64,000 bases of DNA from assembly GCF_001536285.1 (NCBI RefSeq), contig NZ_FAOZ01000014.1, forward strand, positions 123,505-187,504. Reading direction: 5' to 3'. Source of the stretch: Parafrankia irregularis. Its GTDB lineage: Bacteria; Actinomycetota; Actinomycetes; Frankiales; Frankiaceae. Positions 26,662 to 39,028 of this stretch are shown piece after piece. Each line of letters opens with the position of its first letter. The stretch's first letter is position 1. Under the pieces are notes generated by a model, which saw only the letters and a program-made list of their open reading frames with translations, did not search any database and was not told the origin of the DNA. Made by a program: the position numbers and the translations under genes.

Positions 26662-29013
26662 GTCGTCTCGGCCGGTCCTCGCCGGCGCCCCGTCCTGGGA
26701 ACGCGGGTGGCCGTGCTCGGGCGGCGCCGGGGCGTCGTGGTGACGGTGGTCGCCCTGAAGATGGTCGCTCTGGAGGTCGTCGCCTTGAACGTGCTCGCCC
26801 TGAAGGTCGTCGCTCTGGAGCTCACCGCCCTGGACGGTCTCGTGACGAGGGCTGTCGTGCGCAAGCAGGTGGACTTCGGTGAGCATGTCGTCCACAGCCA
26901 CGGAGTCGGTGGGGGCCGGGTGGACGTCACCGGCCGCGCGGGGTACCGCGGCGAGGGCCGGGTGGCTCGGCCACCACACGGCGGGGCCCACGTCCAGGGC
27001 GAGCGCCGGCACCAGCACCGAGCGGACGACGAGCGTGTCGAGCAGTACCCCGAAAGACACCAGAAAGCCGACCGCGGCGAGCTGAACCAGAGGGAAGATC
27101 ATAAGTACCGCGAAGGTGGCGGCGAGAACGACTCCTGCCGAGGTAATCACCCCGCCGGTTACCGCCAGTCCGCGGCGGACGCCCGCAGCGTGCCCGATCT
27201 GCCCCGCCTCTTCCCTCACCCGGGTCATCAGAAAGATGTTGTAGTCGACGCCGAGCGCCACCAGGAAGATGAAACCGACCAGCGGGAGCGCCGGGTCGAT
27301 GCCGGGGAAATGGAAGAGGTAGCGGAAGGCCAAAGCGCTCGCGCCAAGAGCGGCGAAGAACGACAGCACAACCGTGGCCATGAGCAGGACCGGTGCCACG
27401 ATCGCTCGCAGCAGCAGCCCGAGGATCAGCAGGACCACCAGGAGGACGACCGGGATGATCACGCCGCGGTCGCGTATCGCGGCGTCGCGCACGTCGAGGT
27501 TCACCGCGGTGTTCCCGCCGACCAGGGCGTCGGCGCCGGGTACCGCGTGGACCGCGGTGCGGAGAGCCTCCACGGAGTGGAACGAGTCGGTGCTGTCGGG
27601 CGGTGAGTCGAGCACCACCAGAAACTGCACCAGCTCGGACGTCCGACCGCTTTCAGTCGCTCCGACCACTCCGGGCGTCGCGCGGACCGCGGCGGCCACC
27701 TCGTCCGCGTGAGCGACGTTCGCGACGACGAACGTGGGCGCTGTGACGCCCGGGGGGAAGCTCTGCTCGGCGAGGTGCTGACCCTTGACGGATTCCACCT
27801 CGTTGCGGAAGGCCTGGTCCTGGCGTAGCACGCCGGGAAGCACGCTCATGCCGATGACCAGCGCGCCCAGGACAGCCGCCGTCGCCAGCCAGATGCGGCG
27901 CGGGTGCCGGGCGATCGCGGCGCCGGTCCTGGCCCAGAAACCGGTTCGCTCGATCTGTTCGATGTGCTCGGGCTTGCCCAGCTCCGGTACGAACGGCCAG
28001 AACAGACGCCGACCGCCGACCACCATCGCCGCCGGGAGCAGCGTCAGCATGGTCACCACCGCGACGAGGATCCCGAGCGCGCAGACCGGACCGAGCCCGC
28101 GGTGCGAGTTCAACGTGCCGAGCAGCAGACAGAGCATGCCGATGATCACAGTTCCGGCGGAGGCCAGAATCGCCGGCCCGGCTCGGTGCAGCGCTATCCG
28201 CATGGCGGCGGCGGGCTCGGCGTGTCTGGTCAGTTCCTCTCGATATCGCGCGATGAGCAGCAGCGCGTAGTCGGTGCCCGCACCGAAGACGAGTACCCGC
28301 AGCATGCCCGAGCTCTGGCCGTTGACCGTGAGATCGGCGTGCTTGGCCAGCAGGTAGATCAGGCCGGCGGCCATCTGGTCGGCGATACCGACCGAAAGCA
28401 ACGGCACGATCCAGAGGAACGGGCTGCGATAGACCACGAGCAGAATCACAGCCACGATGGACGCAGTGACGAGCAGCAGCGCGTCCTCAATTTTCGAGAA
28501 CACGTCGTAGGTGTCGGCAAGGAGGCCGGCCGGGCCCGTGACGGCGATGGTGAGGCCGGGGTTCTCCGTGGCGGTGTGCTCGGCGATCTCCCGCATCTTC
28601 TGGACGTTTGCGGTGAAGCGGTCGGCGTCCTTGTCCTGCGGCATCGGGACTGTGATCAGTGCTGCCCGCCGATCACCTGACGGAATGACCGCGGGTAGCT
28701 GGGTCGTCGCGAACCCCCGCAACTCCGTGCGCAGGGTGTCGGCGGCGGCCAGATCTTGGTCGGTCAGCGTGGTGTCACGGTGCAGAACGACCACCGCAGG
28801 TACGGAGTCCCCACCGGGAAGTTTTTTCTGCGCTTCCAGCAGACGGGTCGACTCGGCATCCTTGGGAAGGAATGCGGAGGCATTGTTGGTCTGTGCCTCG
28901 GTGAGCTTGAAGGCGAGCGGACTGATTGCTATGCCGGCCAGCAGCCAGCACGCGACGATCAGCCAGGGGAACAGCCGCGTTGAACGCGCGGCGGCGCGAC
29001 GCGGCCGGATCAT
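26659..29013 (-). CDS. MMPL/RND-family membrane transporter
   Basis: A 784-aa inner-membrane exporter. The N-terminal helix (LFPWLIVACWLLAGIAISPL), external domain with ASAFLPKDAESTRLLE, first helix block with LRVLVFGAGTDYALLLIARYREEL near 240-265, and second block with FIFLVALGVDYNIFLMTRVREEAG near 590-615 show both conserved GxxxDY motifs. The tail after about residue 690 is His/Asp/Leu-rich with QSDDLQGEHVQGDDLQSDHLQGDH repeats, which is unusual. RBS GGAGAGG. The substrate is unknown. The divergent neighbour encodes a lipoprotein. Confidence 0.9.
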   Translation of the reverse strand: MIRPRRAAARSTRLFPWLIVACWLLAGIAISPLAFKLTEAQTNNASAFLPKDAESTRLLEAQKKLPGGDSVPAVVVLHRDTTLTDQDLAAADTLRTELRGFATTQLPAVIPSGDRRAALITVPMPQDKDADRFTANVQKMREIAEHTATENPGLTIAVTGPAGLLADTYDVFSKIEDALLLVTASIVAVILLVVYRSPFLWIVPLLSVGIADQMAAGLIYLLAKHADLTVNGQSSGMLRVLVFGAGTDYALLLIARYREELTRHAEPAAAMRIALHRAGPAILASAGTVIIGMLCLLLGTLNSHRGLGPVCALGILVAVVTMLTLLPAAMVVGGRRLFWPFVPELGKPEHIEQIERTGFWARTGAAIARHPRRIWLATAAVLGALVIGMSVLPGVLRQDQAFRNEVESVKGQHLAEQSFPPGVTAPTFVVANVAHADEVAAAVRATPGVVGATESGRTSELVQFLVVLDSPPDSTDSFHSVEALRTAVHAVPGADALVGGNTAVNLDVRDAAIRDRGVIIPVVLLVVLLILGLLLRAIVAPVLLMATVVLSFFAALGASALAFRYLFHFPGIDPALPLVGFIFLVALGVDYNIFLMTRVREEAGQIGHAAGVRRGLAVTGGVITSAGVVLAATFAVLMIFPLVQLAAVGFLVSFGVLLDTLVVRSVLVPALALDVGPAVWWPSHPALAAVPRAAGDVHPAPTDSVAVDDMLTEVHLLAHDSPRHETVQGGELQSDDLQGEHVQGDDLQSDHLQGDHRHHDAPAPPEHGHPRSQDGAPARTGRDD

Positions 29014-29378
29014 GCGGTGCCCTCTCCTTCGGTCTCCTCGCCGATGCTGCCAGCTCGGAGCGTCTCGCGCGCGTCGCGTTCGATGATCTGTCCGCGCGAT
29101 CAGGGGGAAGTGGCGGCCGACTGTGACGGAATGTGTGCAGGTGATGGCCGGATGTGGTGGAGGGGTCGTAATTAGCTGACAATCTGCGCCCCGTCAAGGG
29201 CGGTACCGGGTTCCTGATCCGGCGGACTGCTGTCCCGACAACGACCCACCACATCGACCGACGGCGGCATTTTCTGCGGCATTGTGGAAGAAGGACGCCG
29301 TGGCCCGTCGCGGGGCGTGGTGAAATCTTCCGGCTCGACCATCAGAATTCGGGCCGCCGTTGTCAGGGGGTCTGACTG
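29014..29378. promoter_or_regulatory. Divergent intergenic region, MMPL and lipoprotein genes
   Basis: 365 bp without a gene, between two diverging genes, so it should contain both promoters. A locally AT-richer patch (gtaattagctgacaatc) is near 29170. No clear operator was recognised. Confidence 0.5.
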
Positions 29379-30224
29379 ATGGTTGTGTGGGGCGCCGGTC
29401 GGCGACTGGCGGATTCCTTGCCCCTCGATGGCGCGGACACGGTTACGGGCCGCCGGGACTCCGCGGCGGGGCCATGGCGTCGTGGATCCGCGGCCCTCGC
29501 CCGTGGCGGTCTGGTGATTGCCGTCGCGGCATTGCTGGCGTCCTGCCAGGGCGGTGATCTCACCGCGTTCAATCCGCCGGGACCGCCTGGCGCCACCGGC
29601 ACGCCACCTGCTGTCCCGGCGTCGCCCGCGTCCGCCGAGGTGCCGCTGGACGCCGAAGACTACGTCCTGATGGAAGGGGCAATCACAACTGGTTTCACGG
29701 CTTCTCCGCCCGACGCGGGGTCAAATTCGGAGGATATTTCGCTGGGTTCGGTCGGGCAGTGCCTCGGCATTTCGGACGATCATCTCGACGACTATCAGGA
29801 CACCGCCGACGGTCCTAAGTTCACCAGCGAAGCCGACGCCATCGTGGCGATATCCTCAACCGCGTCGATCGTGTCCACCGAGACGGCTGCCGCCCATCTC
29901 GAGCTCCTCAACAATCCGCGGTTCGGCGAGTGCTTCGGCCAGGCGATCCAGCAGCAGTTCGACGCTGTCTCCGAGCCTGGAAGCGAGATCAAGGTCGTCG
30001 CGGTCGAGACGCCGCAGGCCCCCTCCGGGGCACGCGTGCTGCTGCGGATGAGCGTGAGTGTGAAGGCTGGCGGCGAAACGCTCGGACTCGTCCTGGACAG
30101 CCTCTTCCTCATCGAAGGACGGGTCGAGGTGATCGTGACCTACTCGAATGTCGACAACAACCCGGCGGATGTTCACCTGCAGCGGATCACGGACCAGATC
30201 GCCGGCAGGCTCCAGCTCCAGTAG
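29379..30224 (+). CDS. Putative lipoprotein, uncharacterised
   Basis: A 281-aa exported protein with a lipobox: a basic stretch, hydrophobic GGLVIAVAALLASCQ, with the Cys near residue 53 as the lipidation site. After a Pro-rich spacer the mature domain (about 85-281) contains two Cys (GQCLG and GECFG) and ends in VIVTYSNVDNNPADVHLQRITDQIAGRLQLQ. The pattern resembles sensor-like actinobacterial lipoproteins but I do not recognise a family. The 52-residue region before the Cys is longer than usual, so the true start may be downstream. Confidence 0.75.
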   Translation: MVVWGAGRRLADSLPLDGADTVTGRRDSAAGPWRRGSAALARGGLVIAVAALLASCQGGDLTAFNPPGPPGATGTPPAVPASPASAEVPLDAEDYVLMEGAITTGFTASPPDAGSNSEDISLGSVGQCLGISDDHLDDYQDTADGPKFTSEADAIVAISSTASIVSTETAAAHLELLNNPRFGECFGQAIQQQFDAVSEPGSEIKVVAVETPQAPSGARVLLRMSVSVKAGGETLGLVLDSLFLIEGRVEVIVTYSNVDNNPADVHLQRITDQIAGRLQLQ

Positions 30225-30260
30225 GGAGGTGCCAGCCCGGCCGGCAGGCTCCAGCCGGGG

Positions 30261-30310
30261 CCAGCAGGCGCTGGCAGGCGCTGGCAGGCGCTGGCAGGCG
30301 CTGGCAGGGC
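30261..30310. repeat. Five 10-bp tandem repeats
   Basis: The unit ctggcaggcg is repeated three times exactly with a variant copy at each end (ccagcaggcg and ctggcagggc). It lies between the convergent lipoprotein and psuG genes. Confidence 0.85.
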
Positions 30311-30343
30311 TGGTGCGCGGGCCGGCCCGTTGGACACCGTCGA

Positions 30344-31264
30344 TCAGCGTGACGCCCAGGCCGCCGCGATCTCGGCGGCCACCGCCACGTTGTTCCGCAC
30401 GACAGCGATGTTGACCTCAAGGCTCGCACCGGCGGTCTCGGTGTGGAAGGTCTCCAGCAGGAACGGGGTGACGGCCTTGCCGCGCAGGCCGAGCTCGTCC
30501 GCCTGCTGCAGCGCGGTGCGCAGAACGTCGTCGTGGATGGCCTCGTCGAGAGCCTGACCTGCCGGCACCGGGTTCGCGACGACGATCGCGGACCTCAGGC
30601 CGAGGCGATCTCTGACCGCCATGGCCTCCGCCACCTGCGCGGCGCCATCCACCTGCCAGTCGAGCCGATGGCCGGTGGTGGGGAGGTAGAAGCCGGGAAA
30701 GTCCGAGGTGCGCCAGCCCAGCAACGTGACCCCGAACGTCTCGAGGCGTTCGATGGTCGCGTCGACGTCCAGGATGGATTTGACGCCCGCGGCTACGACG
30801 GTGATCGGTGTGGCGGCCAACGTCGGCAGGTCCGCGGACTCGTCGAAGGTCTCGGCCGCGCCCCGGTGCACGCCGCCGAGGCCGCCGGTGGCGAACACCC
30901 GGATTCCCACCCGGGCGGCCAGCACGGAGGTGGCCGCGACCGTCGTGGCGCAGGTGAGACCCAGCGCCGCGGCGGCCGGCAGATCGCGTACGGATGCCTT
31001 TGCGACTCCGGGGTCGCCGGCGATACGCCCGAGCGTGTCGTCATCCAGCCCCACGGTGGGCACGCCGTCGATCACGGCCACCGTGGCGGGGGTGATGCCA
31101 CGGTCGCGCAGCATCGCTTCCAGCTCCACCGCTACGGCCCGGTTGCGGGGGCGCGGCAGCCCATGGGCGATCAGGGTGGACTCCAGCGCGACCACCGGCG
31201 AGCCGGCGGCCAGCGCGGCCTCGACCTCGACGGAAACCGACAGACCTGCAACCTCCCGCGCCAC
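30344..31264 (-). CDS. psuG: Pseudouridine-5'-phosphate glycosidase
   Basis: PsuG splits pseudouridine 5'-phosphate to uracil and ribose 5-phosphate. The 306-aa sequence matches the family throughout: ALESTLIAHGLPRPRN, TVAVIDGVPTVGL, KASVRDLPAAAALG, FATGGLGGVHRGA (metal/phosphate region), VVAAGVKSILDV, and ANPVPAGQALD near 240. The partner pseudouridine kinase PsuK is not next to it. It is separated from clpB by 55 bp on the same strand, but clpB has its own operator, so co-transcription from clpB is possible and not shown. Confidence 0.95.
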   Translation of the reverse strand: MAREVAGLSVSVEVEAALAAGSPVVALESTLIAHGLPRPRNRAVAVELEAMLRDRGITPATVAVIDGVPTVGLDDDTLGRIAGDPGVAKASVRDLPAAAALGLTCATTVAATSVLAARVGIRVFATGGLGGVHRGAAETFDESADLPTLAATPITVVAAGVKSILDVDATIERLETFGVTLLGWRTSDFPGFYLPTTGHRLDWQVDGAAQVAEAMAVRDRLGLRSAIVVANPVPAGQALDEAIHDDVLRTALQQADELGLRGKAVTPFLLETFHTETAGASLEVNIAVVRNNVAVAAEIAAAWASR

Positions 31265-31319
31265 CCGTCGACCCTACGCGGAGGGGGCCGGAGGGACTGG
31301 CGCGGGAGGCCCGGTCAGA

Positions 31320-33932
31320 TCAGATGGCTGGCGCGCCGACTGCGGGATGCACGGTCAGCGCCGACCGCTTCGGGTCGACGTCGACAACGACCTCGTTGCC
31401 GTCCCTGATCTCACCGGCGAGGATCTCGCGGGCGAGCTGGTCCCCGATCGAGGTCTGAACCAGCCGGCGCAGCGGCCGCGCCCCGTAGACCGGGTCGTAG
31501 CCAGCGTCGGCGAGCCAGCCCTTCGCGGCGTCGCTGACGGTGAGATCGATGCGGCGGTCGGCGAGCCGCCGCCGAAGCCTGTCGATCTGGATGTCGACGA
31601 TCCGCGTGAGGTCCTCCCGCCCCAGCTGCTCGAAGACCAGGACGTCGTCGAGCCGGTTGAGGAACTCCGGCTTGAAGGCATCCCGCACGGCCACCATGAC
31701 CGAATCCCGGCGCACCTGCGGAGGCAGCGTCGGGTCGGCGATGAAGGCCGATCCGAGGTTCGAGGTGAGGATCAGGATCGTGTTCCGGAAATCGACCGTG
31801 CGCCCCTGGCCGTCGGTCAGCCGCCCGTCGTCGAGGACGGCGAGCAGCACGTCGAAGACGTCCGGATGGGCCTTCTCGACCTCGTCGAGAAGGATCACGC
31901 TGTACGGGCGGCGTCGGATCGCCTCGGTGAGCTGACCGCCCGACTCGAAGCCGACATACCCCGGAGGAGCGCCGATCAGCCGTGCCACCGAGTGCTTCTC
32001 GGCGTACTCGCTCATGTCGATGCGCACGACCGCCCGCTCGTCGTCGAACAGGAAGTCAGCCACCGCCTTCGCCAGTTCGGTCTTGCCGACACCGGTCGGC
32101 CCGAGGAACAGGAACGAGCCGGTAGGCCGGTCCGGGTCGGCGATGCCGGCCCGTGCACGGCGGACCGCGTCCGACACGATGCGCACGGCGTCGTCCTGCC
32201 CGATCACCCGGCGGTGCAACTCCTCCTCCATCCGCAGGAGCTTGGCGGTCTCGCCCTCGAGCATGCGACCGGCGGGAATGCCCGTCCAGGAGGCGACGAC
32301 CTCGGCGACATCGTCCGGACCGACCTCCTCGCTGAGCATCGCGCCGCCGGGGGAGTCGGAGCCGGCGAGCGCGTCCGTCGCCGCCGCGAGCCGCTTCTCC
32401 AACGTCGGGATGGTGCCGTAGCGCAGCTCGCCGGCCTTGGCGAGATCGAGGTCGCGCTCCGCCATCTCGGCCGCGCGGCGGGCGTTCTCCAGCTCTTCCT
32501 TGATCTTCTGGACCTCGGAGATCGAGTTCTTCTCGCGCTGCCAGCGCGCGGTCAGCGCGGAGAGCTCCTCGCGCTTCTCGGCGAGCTCCCGCTGCAGCCG
32601 CTCCCGCCGCTGCCGGGAGGCGTCGTCGTTCTCCTTCGACAGCGCCATGTCCTCGATCTCGAGCCGGCGCACCGCGCGCTCGAGCTCGTCGACCGCGACC
32701 GGCCGGCTGTCGATCTCCATCCGCAGCCGGGAGGCGGCCTCGTCGACCAGGTCGATCGCCTTGTCCGGCAGGAAGCGGGCCGTGACATAGCGGTCGGAGA
32801 GCGTGGCCGCGGCGACCAGCGCGGAGTCGGTGATCCGCACGCCGTGGTGGACCTCGTAGCGCTCCTTGAGCCCGCGCAGGATGCCGATGGTGTCCTCCAC
32901 CGAGGGCTCCCCGACCATGACGGGCTGGAAACGACGCTCCAACGCCGGATCCTTCTCGATCCGGGACCGGTATTCGTCCAGCGTCGTCGCGCCGATCATG
33001 CGCAGCTCGCCGCGGGCCAGCATCGGCTTGAGCATGTTGCCCGCGTCCATCGCGCCTTCGGCCGCGCCGGCGCCCACGACGGTGTGCAACTCGTCGATGA
33101 AGGTGATGATCTGGCCTTCGGCCTCGCGGATCTCGGTGAGCACCGAGGTGAGCCGCTCCTCGAACTCGCCGCGCAGCTTCGAGCCGGCGACCATCGACCC
33201 CAGGTCGAGGGAGACGATCCGCCGGCCGCGCAGGGATTCGGGAACATCGCCGGCGGCGACCCGCAGGGCGAGCCCCTCGACGATCGCGGTCTTGCCGACG
33301 CCTGGCTCACCGATCAGGACGGGATTGTTCTTGGTGCGCCGGGAGAGCACCTGCACCACGCGGCGGATCTCGGTGTCTCGACCGATCACCGGGTCGAGCT
33401 TGCCCTCCCGCGCCCGCGCGGTGAGATCGATGGAGTACTTCTCCAGCGCGCGGTAGGCCCCCTCGGGATCACGGCTGGTCACGCGCCGGGCACCGCCGCG
33501 CACGCGGTCGAACGCGCCGCGCAGGGCATCCGCGGTGGCCCCCGTGTCGGCGAGGATGCGCGAGGCCTCGCCGCCTTCCTCGGCCAGCGCCACGACGAGG
33601 TGCTCGACCGAGATGTACTCGTCGCCCATCCGCGCGGCCTGCCGCTCGGCGTTGTTGAGCACGGCGACGAGCTGGCGCGAGAGCTGAGGCGGCGCGACGT
33701 TGGCCCCGGCCGCTCGTGGGAGCCGGCCGACCGCGGCTTCTGCGCGCGAGCGGACCGCCGCCGCGTCGGCGCCCACGGCGTCGAGCAGTGCGGCGCCGAC
33801 ACCGTCATGCGCTTCCAGCAGCGCGGTCAGCAGGTGCAGTGGGTCGACGAGCGGGGATCCGTCGCCGGTGGCACGGCTGATCGCGGAGGACAGCGCCTCC
33901 TGCGAGCGGGCGGTGAGACGGTCAGCGTTCAT
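31320..33932 (-). CDS. clpB: Disaggregase chaperone ClpB
   Basis: This AAA+ hexamer works with DnaK to dissolve protein aggregates. The 870-aa product has an N-domain (1-145), AAA1 with Walker A GEPGVGKT at 208-215, an arm-shaped coiled coil (about 410-525, charged and Glu/Arg-rich), and AAA2 with [14 protein letters not shown] near 610. A C-terminal D2-small domain follows. The ATG at 33932 begins [14 protein letters not shown], the family start; upstream in-frame codons are ignored. A HAIR operator lies 126 bp upstream, so HspR probably represses it. Confidence 0.97.
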   Translation of the reverse strand: MNADRLTARSQEALSSAISRATGDGSPLVDPLHLLTALLEAHDGVGAALLDAVGADAAAVRSRAEAAVGRLPRAAGANVAPPQLSRQLVAVLNNAERQAARMGDEYISVEHLVVALAEEGGEASRILADTGATADALRGAFDRVRGGARRVTSRDPEGAYRALEKYSIDLTARAREGKLDPVIGRDTEIRRVVQVLSRRTKNNPVLIGEPGVGKTAIVEGLALRVAAGDVPESLRGRRIVSLDLGSMVAGSKLRGEFEERLTSVLTEIREAEGQIITFIDELHTVVGAGAAEGAMDAGNMLKPMLARGELRMIGATTLDEYRSRIEKDPALERRFQPVMVGEPSVEDTIGILRGLKERYEVHHGVRITDSALVAAATLSDRYVTARFLPDKAIDLVDEAASRLRMEIDSRPVAVDELERAVRRLEIEDMALSKENDDASRQRRERLQRELAEKREELSALTARWQREKNSISEVQKIKEELENARRAAEMAERDLDLAKAGELRYGTIPTLEKRLAAATDALAGSDSPGGAMLSEEVGPDDVAEVVASWTGIPAGRMLEGETAKLLRMEEELHRRVIGQDDAVRIVSDAVRRARAGIADPDRPTGSFLFLGPTGVGKTELAKAVADFLFDDERAVVRIDMSEYAEKHSVARLIGAPPGYVGFESGGQLTEAIRRRPYSVILLDEVEKAHPDVFDVLLAVLDDGRLTDGQGRTVDFRNTILILTSNLGSAFIADPTLPPQVRRDSVMVAVRDAFKPEFLNRLDDVLVFEQLGREDLTRIVDIQIDRLRRRLADRRIDLTVSDAAKGWLADAGYDPVYGARPLRRLVQTSIGDQLAREILAGEIRDGNEVVVDVDPKRSALTVHPAVGAPAI

Positions 33933-34057
33933 GGCGATCCCAGTGTCTCGGAGCGATCCGGTGTCAGGCGGCTCCGGTGGTGCCGGACCCGCGTGATTGG
34001 TCCTGTGTCGGCGGGGTCGGTCGACTCCGCTCTTCTCCGGTAATGACACTCAGCATA

Positions 34058-34078
34058 CCTGAGTCATTCCCACTCAAC
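34058..34078 (-). promoter_or_regulatory. HAIR operator (HspR site) of clpB
   Basis: The inverted repeat CTGAGT-N7-ACTCAA matches the HspR-associated inverted repeat (CTTGAGT-N7-ACTCAAG) except for one base. An extra overlapping half-site actcag lies just downstream. It sits in the clpB promoter region. Confidence 0.85.
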
Positions 34079-34168
34079 TCTTAACTGCTGGTGGTGCTGC
34101 TGCTGTGTCGGTGGCCGGACGTCGGTGTCGGCAGCGGTGGCGATGCTGGTGGTGCTGGTGGCCGGACG

Positions 34169-34759
34169 TCAGCGGCGGTGGCCGGGACGCCAGACCACTA
34201 CCGCACCGCGTTCGATGGGAACGAGGTCACGTCGATGGCTCGCGTGCGCCTCGGCGACCCGTCGGTCGGCCTCGACACGGGCCGCGGCGAGCTCTTCGGC
34301 GAGCTGGCGAACCTGGGCCTGCAGCGCGACGACCTGCGCTCCGAGATGGAGGATCTGCCGGATGCCCTCCAGGTTGACGCCCTCCTCCTGGGAGAGTCGC
34401 TGTACCTCGCGGAGCAGGGCGACATCGCGGGCGGAGTAGCGCCGACCACGACCTGCGGTGCGCCCTGGCGTCACCAGGCCGAGCCGGTCATAGGACCGCA
34501 GCGTCTGCGGATGCATGCCGGCGAGCTGCGCCGCGATGGAGATCACATAGACCGGCGCGTCATCGTCGTGGGCAGGGCCGGCAGTGGGACCGGGGGGCTG
34601 GTAATAACCGGTGCCCTGTCCGTCCCCGGGATGCGGGGGAGCCTGCGGCCTGCCGGCGGCCTGGCCGCCAGATGGCATGCCGGTACCCGATCGGGATCGG
34701 TCACTGGACCCGCGCGCCGCCTGGGGCGGATCGGACGTACGGTTCGGGCGCGCGTTCAT
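34169..34759 (-). CDS. hspR: Heat-shock repressor HspR (MerR family)
   Basis: HspR with DnaK as co-repressor turns off the dnaK operon and clpB. The first 68 residues are a disordered Gly/Pro-rich extension. Residues of about 70-135 are the MerR helix-turn-helix: [27 protein letters not shown], then [29 protein letters not shown]. The rest is a coiled coil ([25 protein letters not shown]) for dimerisation. Length 196 aa. The ATG overlaps the dnaJ stop (ATGA), so it is the last gene of dnaK-grpE-dnaJ-hspR, an autoregulated operon. Confidence 0.95.
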   Translation of the reverse strand: MNARPNRTSDPPQAARGSSDRSRSGTGMPSGGQAAGRPQAPPHPGDGQGTGYYQPPGPTAGPAHDDDAPVYVISIAAQLAGMHPQTLRSYDRLGLVTPGRTAGRGRRYSARDVALLREVQRLSQEEGVNLEGIRQILHLGAQVVALQAQVRQLAEELAAARVEADRRVAEAHASHRRDLVPIERGAVVVWRPGHRR

Positions 34760-35934
34760 GACCGGCCCTCCATCTGGGCTATCAGGGCTTCACGGGGATC
34801 CTCGGGATGTGCCCGCGCGAACTCCTGGAGCGCGGTGCGTGCCTTCGGGGAGAGCTCGGACGGTCGGGGAACCGTCACCTCGAGGGTCACGATGAGGTCG
34901 CCGTTCTCTCCGCCGGGGCGGGGCACACCACGACCGCGGGCACGCAGCCGCCGGCCGCTCGACGTCCCGGGCGGCACCTTCACGGTCAACGGTGTCCCGT
35001 CGATGGTGGGCACCTTCACCGAGGCGCCGAGCGCGGCCTCGGTGATCGTCACCGGCAGGATGATGGTCAGGTTGTGACCCTCCCGCCCGAAGACCGGGTG
35101 GCTCTGGACATGCACGGTGACCTCAAGATCACCTGCTGCTCCGCCGCGCTCCCCCGGGGAGCCGCGTCCACGCACGCGCAGACGCTGGCCGTTACTGACT
35201 CCCGCCGGAATCCGGATCCGCTGCTCGCGTTCGCGGCGGCCGGTTCCGTGGCAGTCCGGGCACGGGTGGTCGATGAGACTGCCCTTGCCCAGGCAGTCCC
35301 GACACGGCTCGGAGAGCGCGAAACCGCCCTGGGAGCGGGAGATCACACCGAGACCTCGGCAGACCGGGCAGGTCCGCGGCGTGGTTCCCGGCCTCGCGGC
35401 GGTTCCACCGCAGGTCGTACAGGTCGCAGCCCCCGGCAGCCGCACCGTTGCCTCGAGACCGGTCAGCGACTTCTCGAACGAGATGGTCACCTCGGCCGCG
35501 ATGTCGGCGCCACGGCGGGGGGCCCGGCCGGGGGCTGACCGCTGGAAGAGATTGTCGAAGATCCCGCCGAGGCCACCCCCGCCGCTGCCGTTCAGGAGAT
35601 CATCGAGATTGATCCCGGAGGTCGGCCCGTAGCCGCCCGGGGCACCGAACCCGCCCATGCCACCGCGCCCGCCGCCCGCGCCCGGGTAGGCCCCGGAAGC
35701 GAACAACGCGCGCGCCTCGTCGTACTCACGACGCCGGGTCTCGTCAGAGAGGACGTCGTAGGCTTCGGAGACCTCCTTGAACCGCGCCTCGGCCTTGAGA
35801 TCCCCGGGGTTCTTGTCCGGGTGCAGCTCGCGGGCAAGCTTGCGGTACGCCTTTTTGATGTCGGCCGCGGACGCGTCCTTGGGGACACCGAGAGCGGCGT
35901 AGTAGTCCTTCTCGACCATGTCGCGAACACTCAC
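34756..35934 (-). CDS. dnaJ: Co-chaperone DnaJ
   Basis: DnaJ stimulates the DnaK ATPase and hands it unfolded clients. The J domain (residues 8-75) includes the HPD motif at 38-40 ([10 protein letters not shown]). A Gly-rich linker, four CxxC zinc modules ([32 protein letters not shown]) and C-terminal peptide-binding domains follow. Length 392 aa. The first zinc module lacks the final Gly. The GTG at 35934 has a GGAGGGG ribosome site 6 nt upstream, so it starts 172 bp after grpE rather than being tightly coupled. Confidence 0.96.
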   Translation of the reverse strand: MSVRDMVEKDYYAALGVPKDASAADIKKAYRKLARELHPDKNPGDLKAEARFKEVSEAYDVLSDETRRREYDEARALFASGAYPGAGGGRGGMGGFGAPGGYGPTSGINLDDLLNGSGGGGLGGIFDNLFQRSAPGRAPRRGADIAAEVTISFEKSLTGLEATVRLPGAATCTTCGGTAARPGTTPRTCPVCRGLGVISRSQGGFALSEPCRDCLGKGSLIDHPCPDCHGTGRREREQRIRIPAGVSNGQRLRVRGRGSPGERGGAAGDLEVTVHVQSHPVFGREGHNLTIILPVTITEAALGASVKVPTIDGTPLTVKVPPGTSSGRRLRARGRGVPRPGGENGDLIVTLEVTVPRPSELSPKARTALQEFARAHPEDPREALIAQMEGRS

Positions 35935-36106
35935 GGCGCCCCTCCTTCCGTCTTGATCGAGCCCGGCACGCGGGCGTCGGAAGCGTCCGGGCGTGCGGAG
36001 CCACCCGGCCGCCGGTCAGGTCGGAGCGGGCCGACCCGCCCGACGCGAGGCGTCGGGCGGGAGGCACGCGAGCGGTCGATCGGCATGCTTCTAGTAGGCC
36101 ATCTCT

Positions 36107-36948
36107 TCAGTCGGCGCTGACGGTCGGGCCCCCGCGGTCCGGCCCGGGAATGCTGCCGGTGTCGTCCGGCACGGAAGCGTGCTCCCTCCCGGGAGACGCG
36201 CCGGGCACCGGCTGACCCTCGTCCGCACGTGTCCCGATGGGCCCGGTATCGCCGGCCTGGACCGATCCGCCCTCATACCCGCTCCCGTCGACGTCCGCGC
36301 CGGCGGCGCCGCCCTCGTCGGATGGCTCGGCGACCGCTACCTGCGCGGCCCGCAGCACCGTGTTTCCGCGCCGATAGCCCGCGCGGAAGATCTCAACGCA
36401 GGTCGTCTCGGAAACGTCCGACCGGTAGGAGTGCAGCAGAGCGTGGTGCAGGTGTGGGTCGAATGCCTCGCCCGGGGTTCCGAAGCGCTCCAGGCCGGTC
36501 GACTCCAGCGCCGCTTCCAGGGACTCGGCGATGGCCTTGAACGGGCCTTCGAGATCGCCGTGGTCCCGCGCGCGACCGATGTCGTCGAGAACCCCGAGCA
36601 GGGCGGTCAGCAGCTTGGAGACCGCCTGGTCGCCGGCCGCCTCACGCTCCCGGGTCGCCCGGCGCCGGTAGTTGTCGAACTCGGCCTTCAGCCGCTGCAG
36701 GTCGGCCGTCCGCTCGCCGAGCTGCTCGTGCAGCGAAGCGACCAGCTCGGTGTCACCGACGCCGACGCCAGGGACACCGGCCGAGGCCGGGCCGGCAGGC
36801 TCGGCGCCAGCGGCGGCCTGGCCGGCCCCGGCGCGGACCTGGCCCGTCTCCGGATCGATGCGGCGCCTGTCCTTGACGATGGGCTCCTCCGGGCCGCCGT
36901 CCCCGCCGGCCCGGCTGTGGTCCAGCCGGTGCTCGTCGTGGGAAGGGG

Positions 36949-36952
<4 letters not shown>
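36107..36952 (-). CDS. grpE: Nucleotide exchange factor GrpE
   Basis: GrpE releases ADP from DnaK. The 281-aa product has a long acidic/Gly-rich N-terminus, then a coiled coil ([20 protein letters not shown]) and the family core [17 protein letters not shown], with [27 protein letters not shown] and [20 protein letters not shown] further Gly/Asp-rich tail of about 65 residues follows; length exceeds the usual 200. The ATG overlaps the dnaK stop (ATGA), implying translational coupling. Confidence 0.96.
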
Positions 36953-38781
<1,829 letters not shown>

Positions 38782-38959
38782 GTCTGTATGCCTCTCGATC
38801 ATGCAGGCCCGCCTGGTGGAGACCGGCGGGACGCTCTTGTTGGTGTGAGCCCCGGACCCGGCTCCAGCGCCGAGGCACGGGGTGCGTGCGACTGCGTGGT
38901 GCCTGGCCCTACGGGCTCGCCGCACGCTCCTCGCGTCGGAGTCAAGCGCCCGGATTCGA

Positions 38960-38980
38960 CTTGAGTATGGTCCGCTCAGG
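38960..38980 (-). promoter_or_regulatory. HAIR operator 1 of the dnaK operon
   Basis: CTTGAGT-N7-GCTCAGG has the left half exact and one or two mismatches on the right compared with the HspR consensus. It lies 180 bp upstream of the dnaK start. Confidence 0.85.
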
Positions 38981-39009
38981 ATGAACGAACCTAGGATAGC
39001 CCGACGAAC

Positions 39010-39028
39010 CTGAGTCTTGTCCACTCAA
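39010..39028 (-). promoter_or_regulatory. HAIR operator 2 of the dnaK operon
   Basis: CTGAGT-N7-ACTCAA, spaced 50 bp (about five helical turns) from operator 1. Two sites in phase are expected for cooperative HspR binding. Confidence 0.85.
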
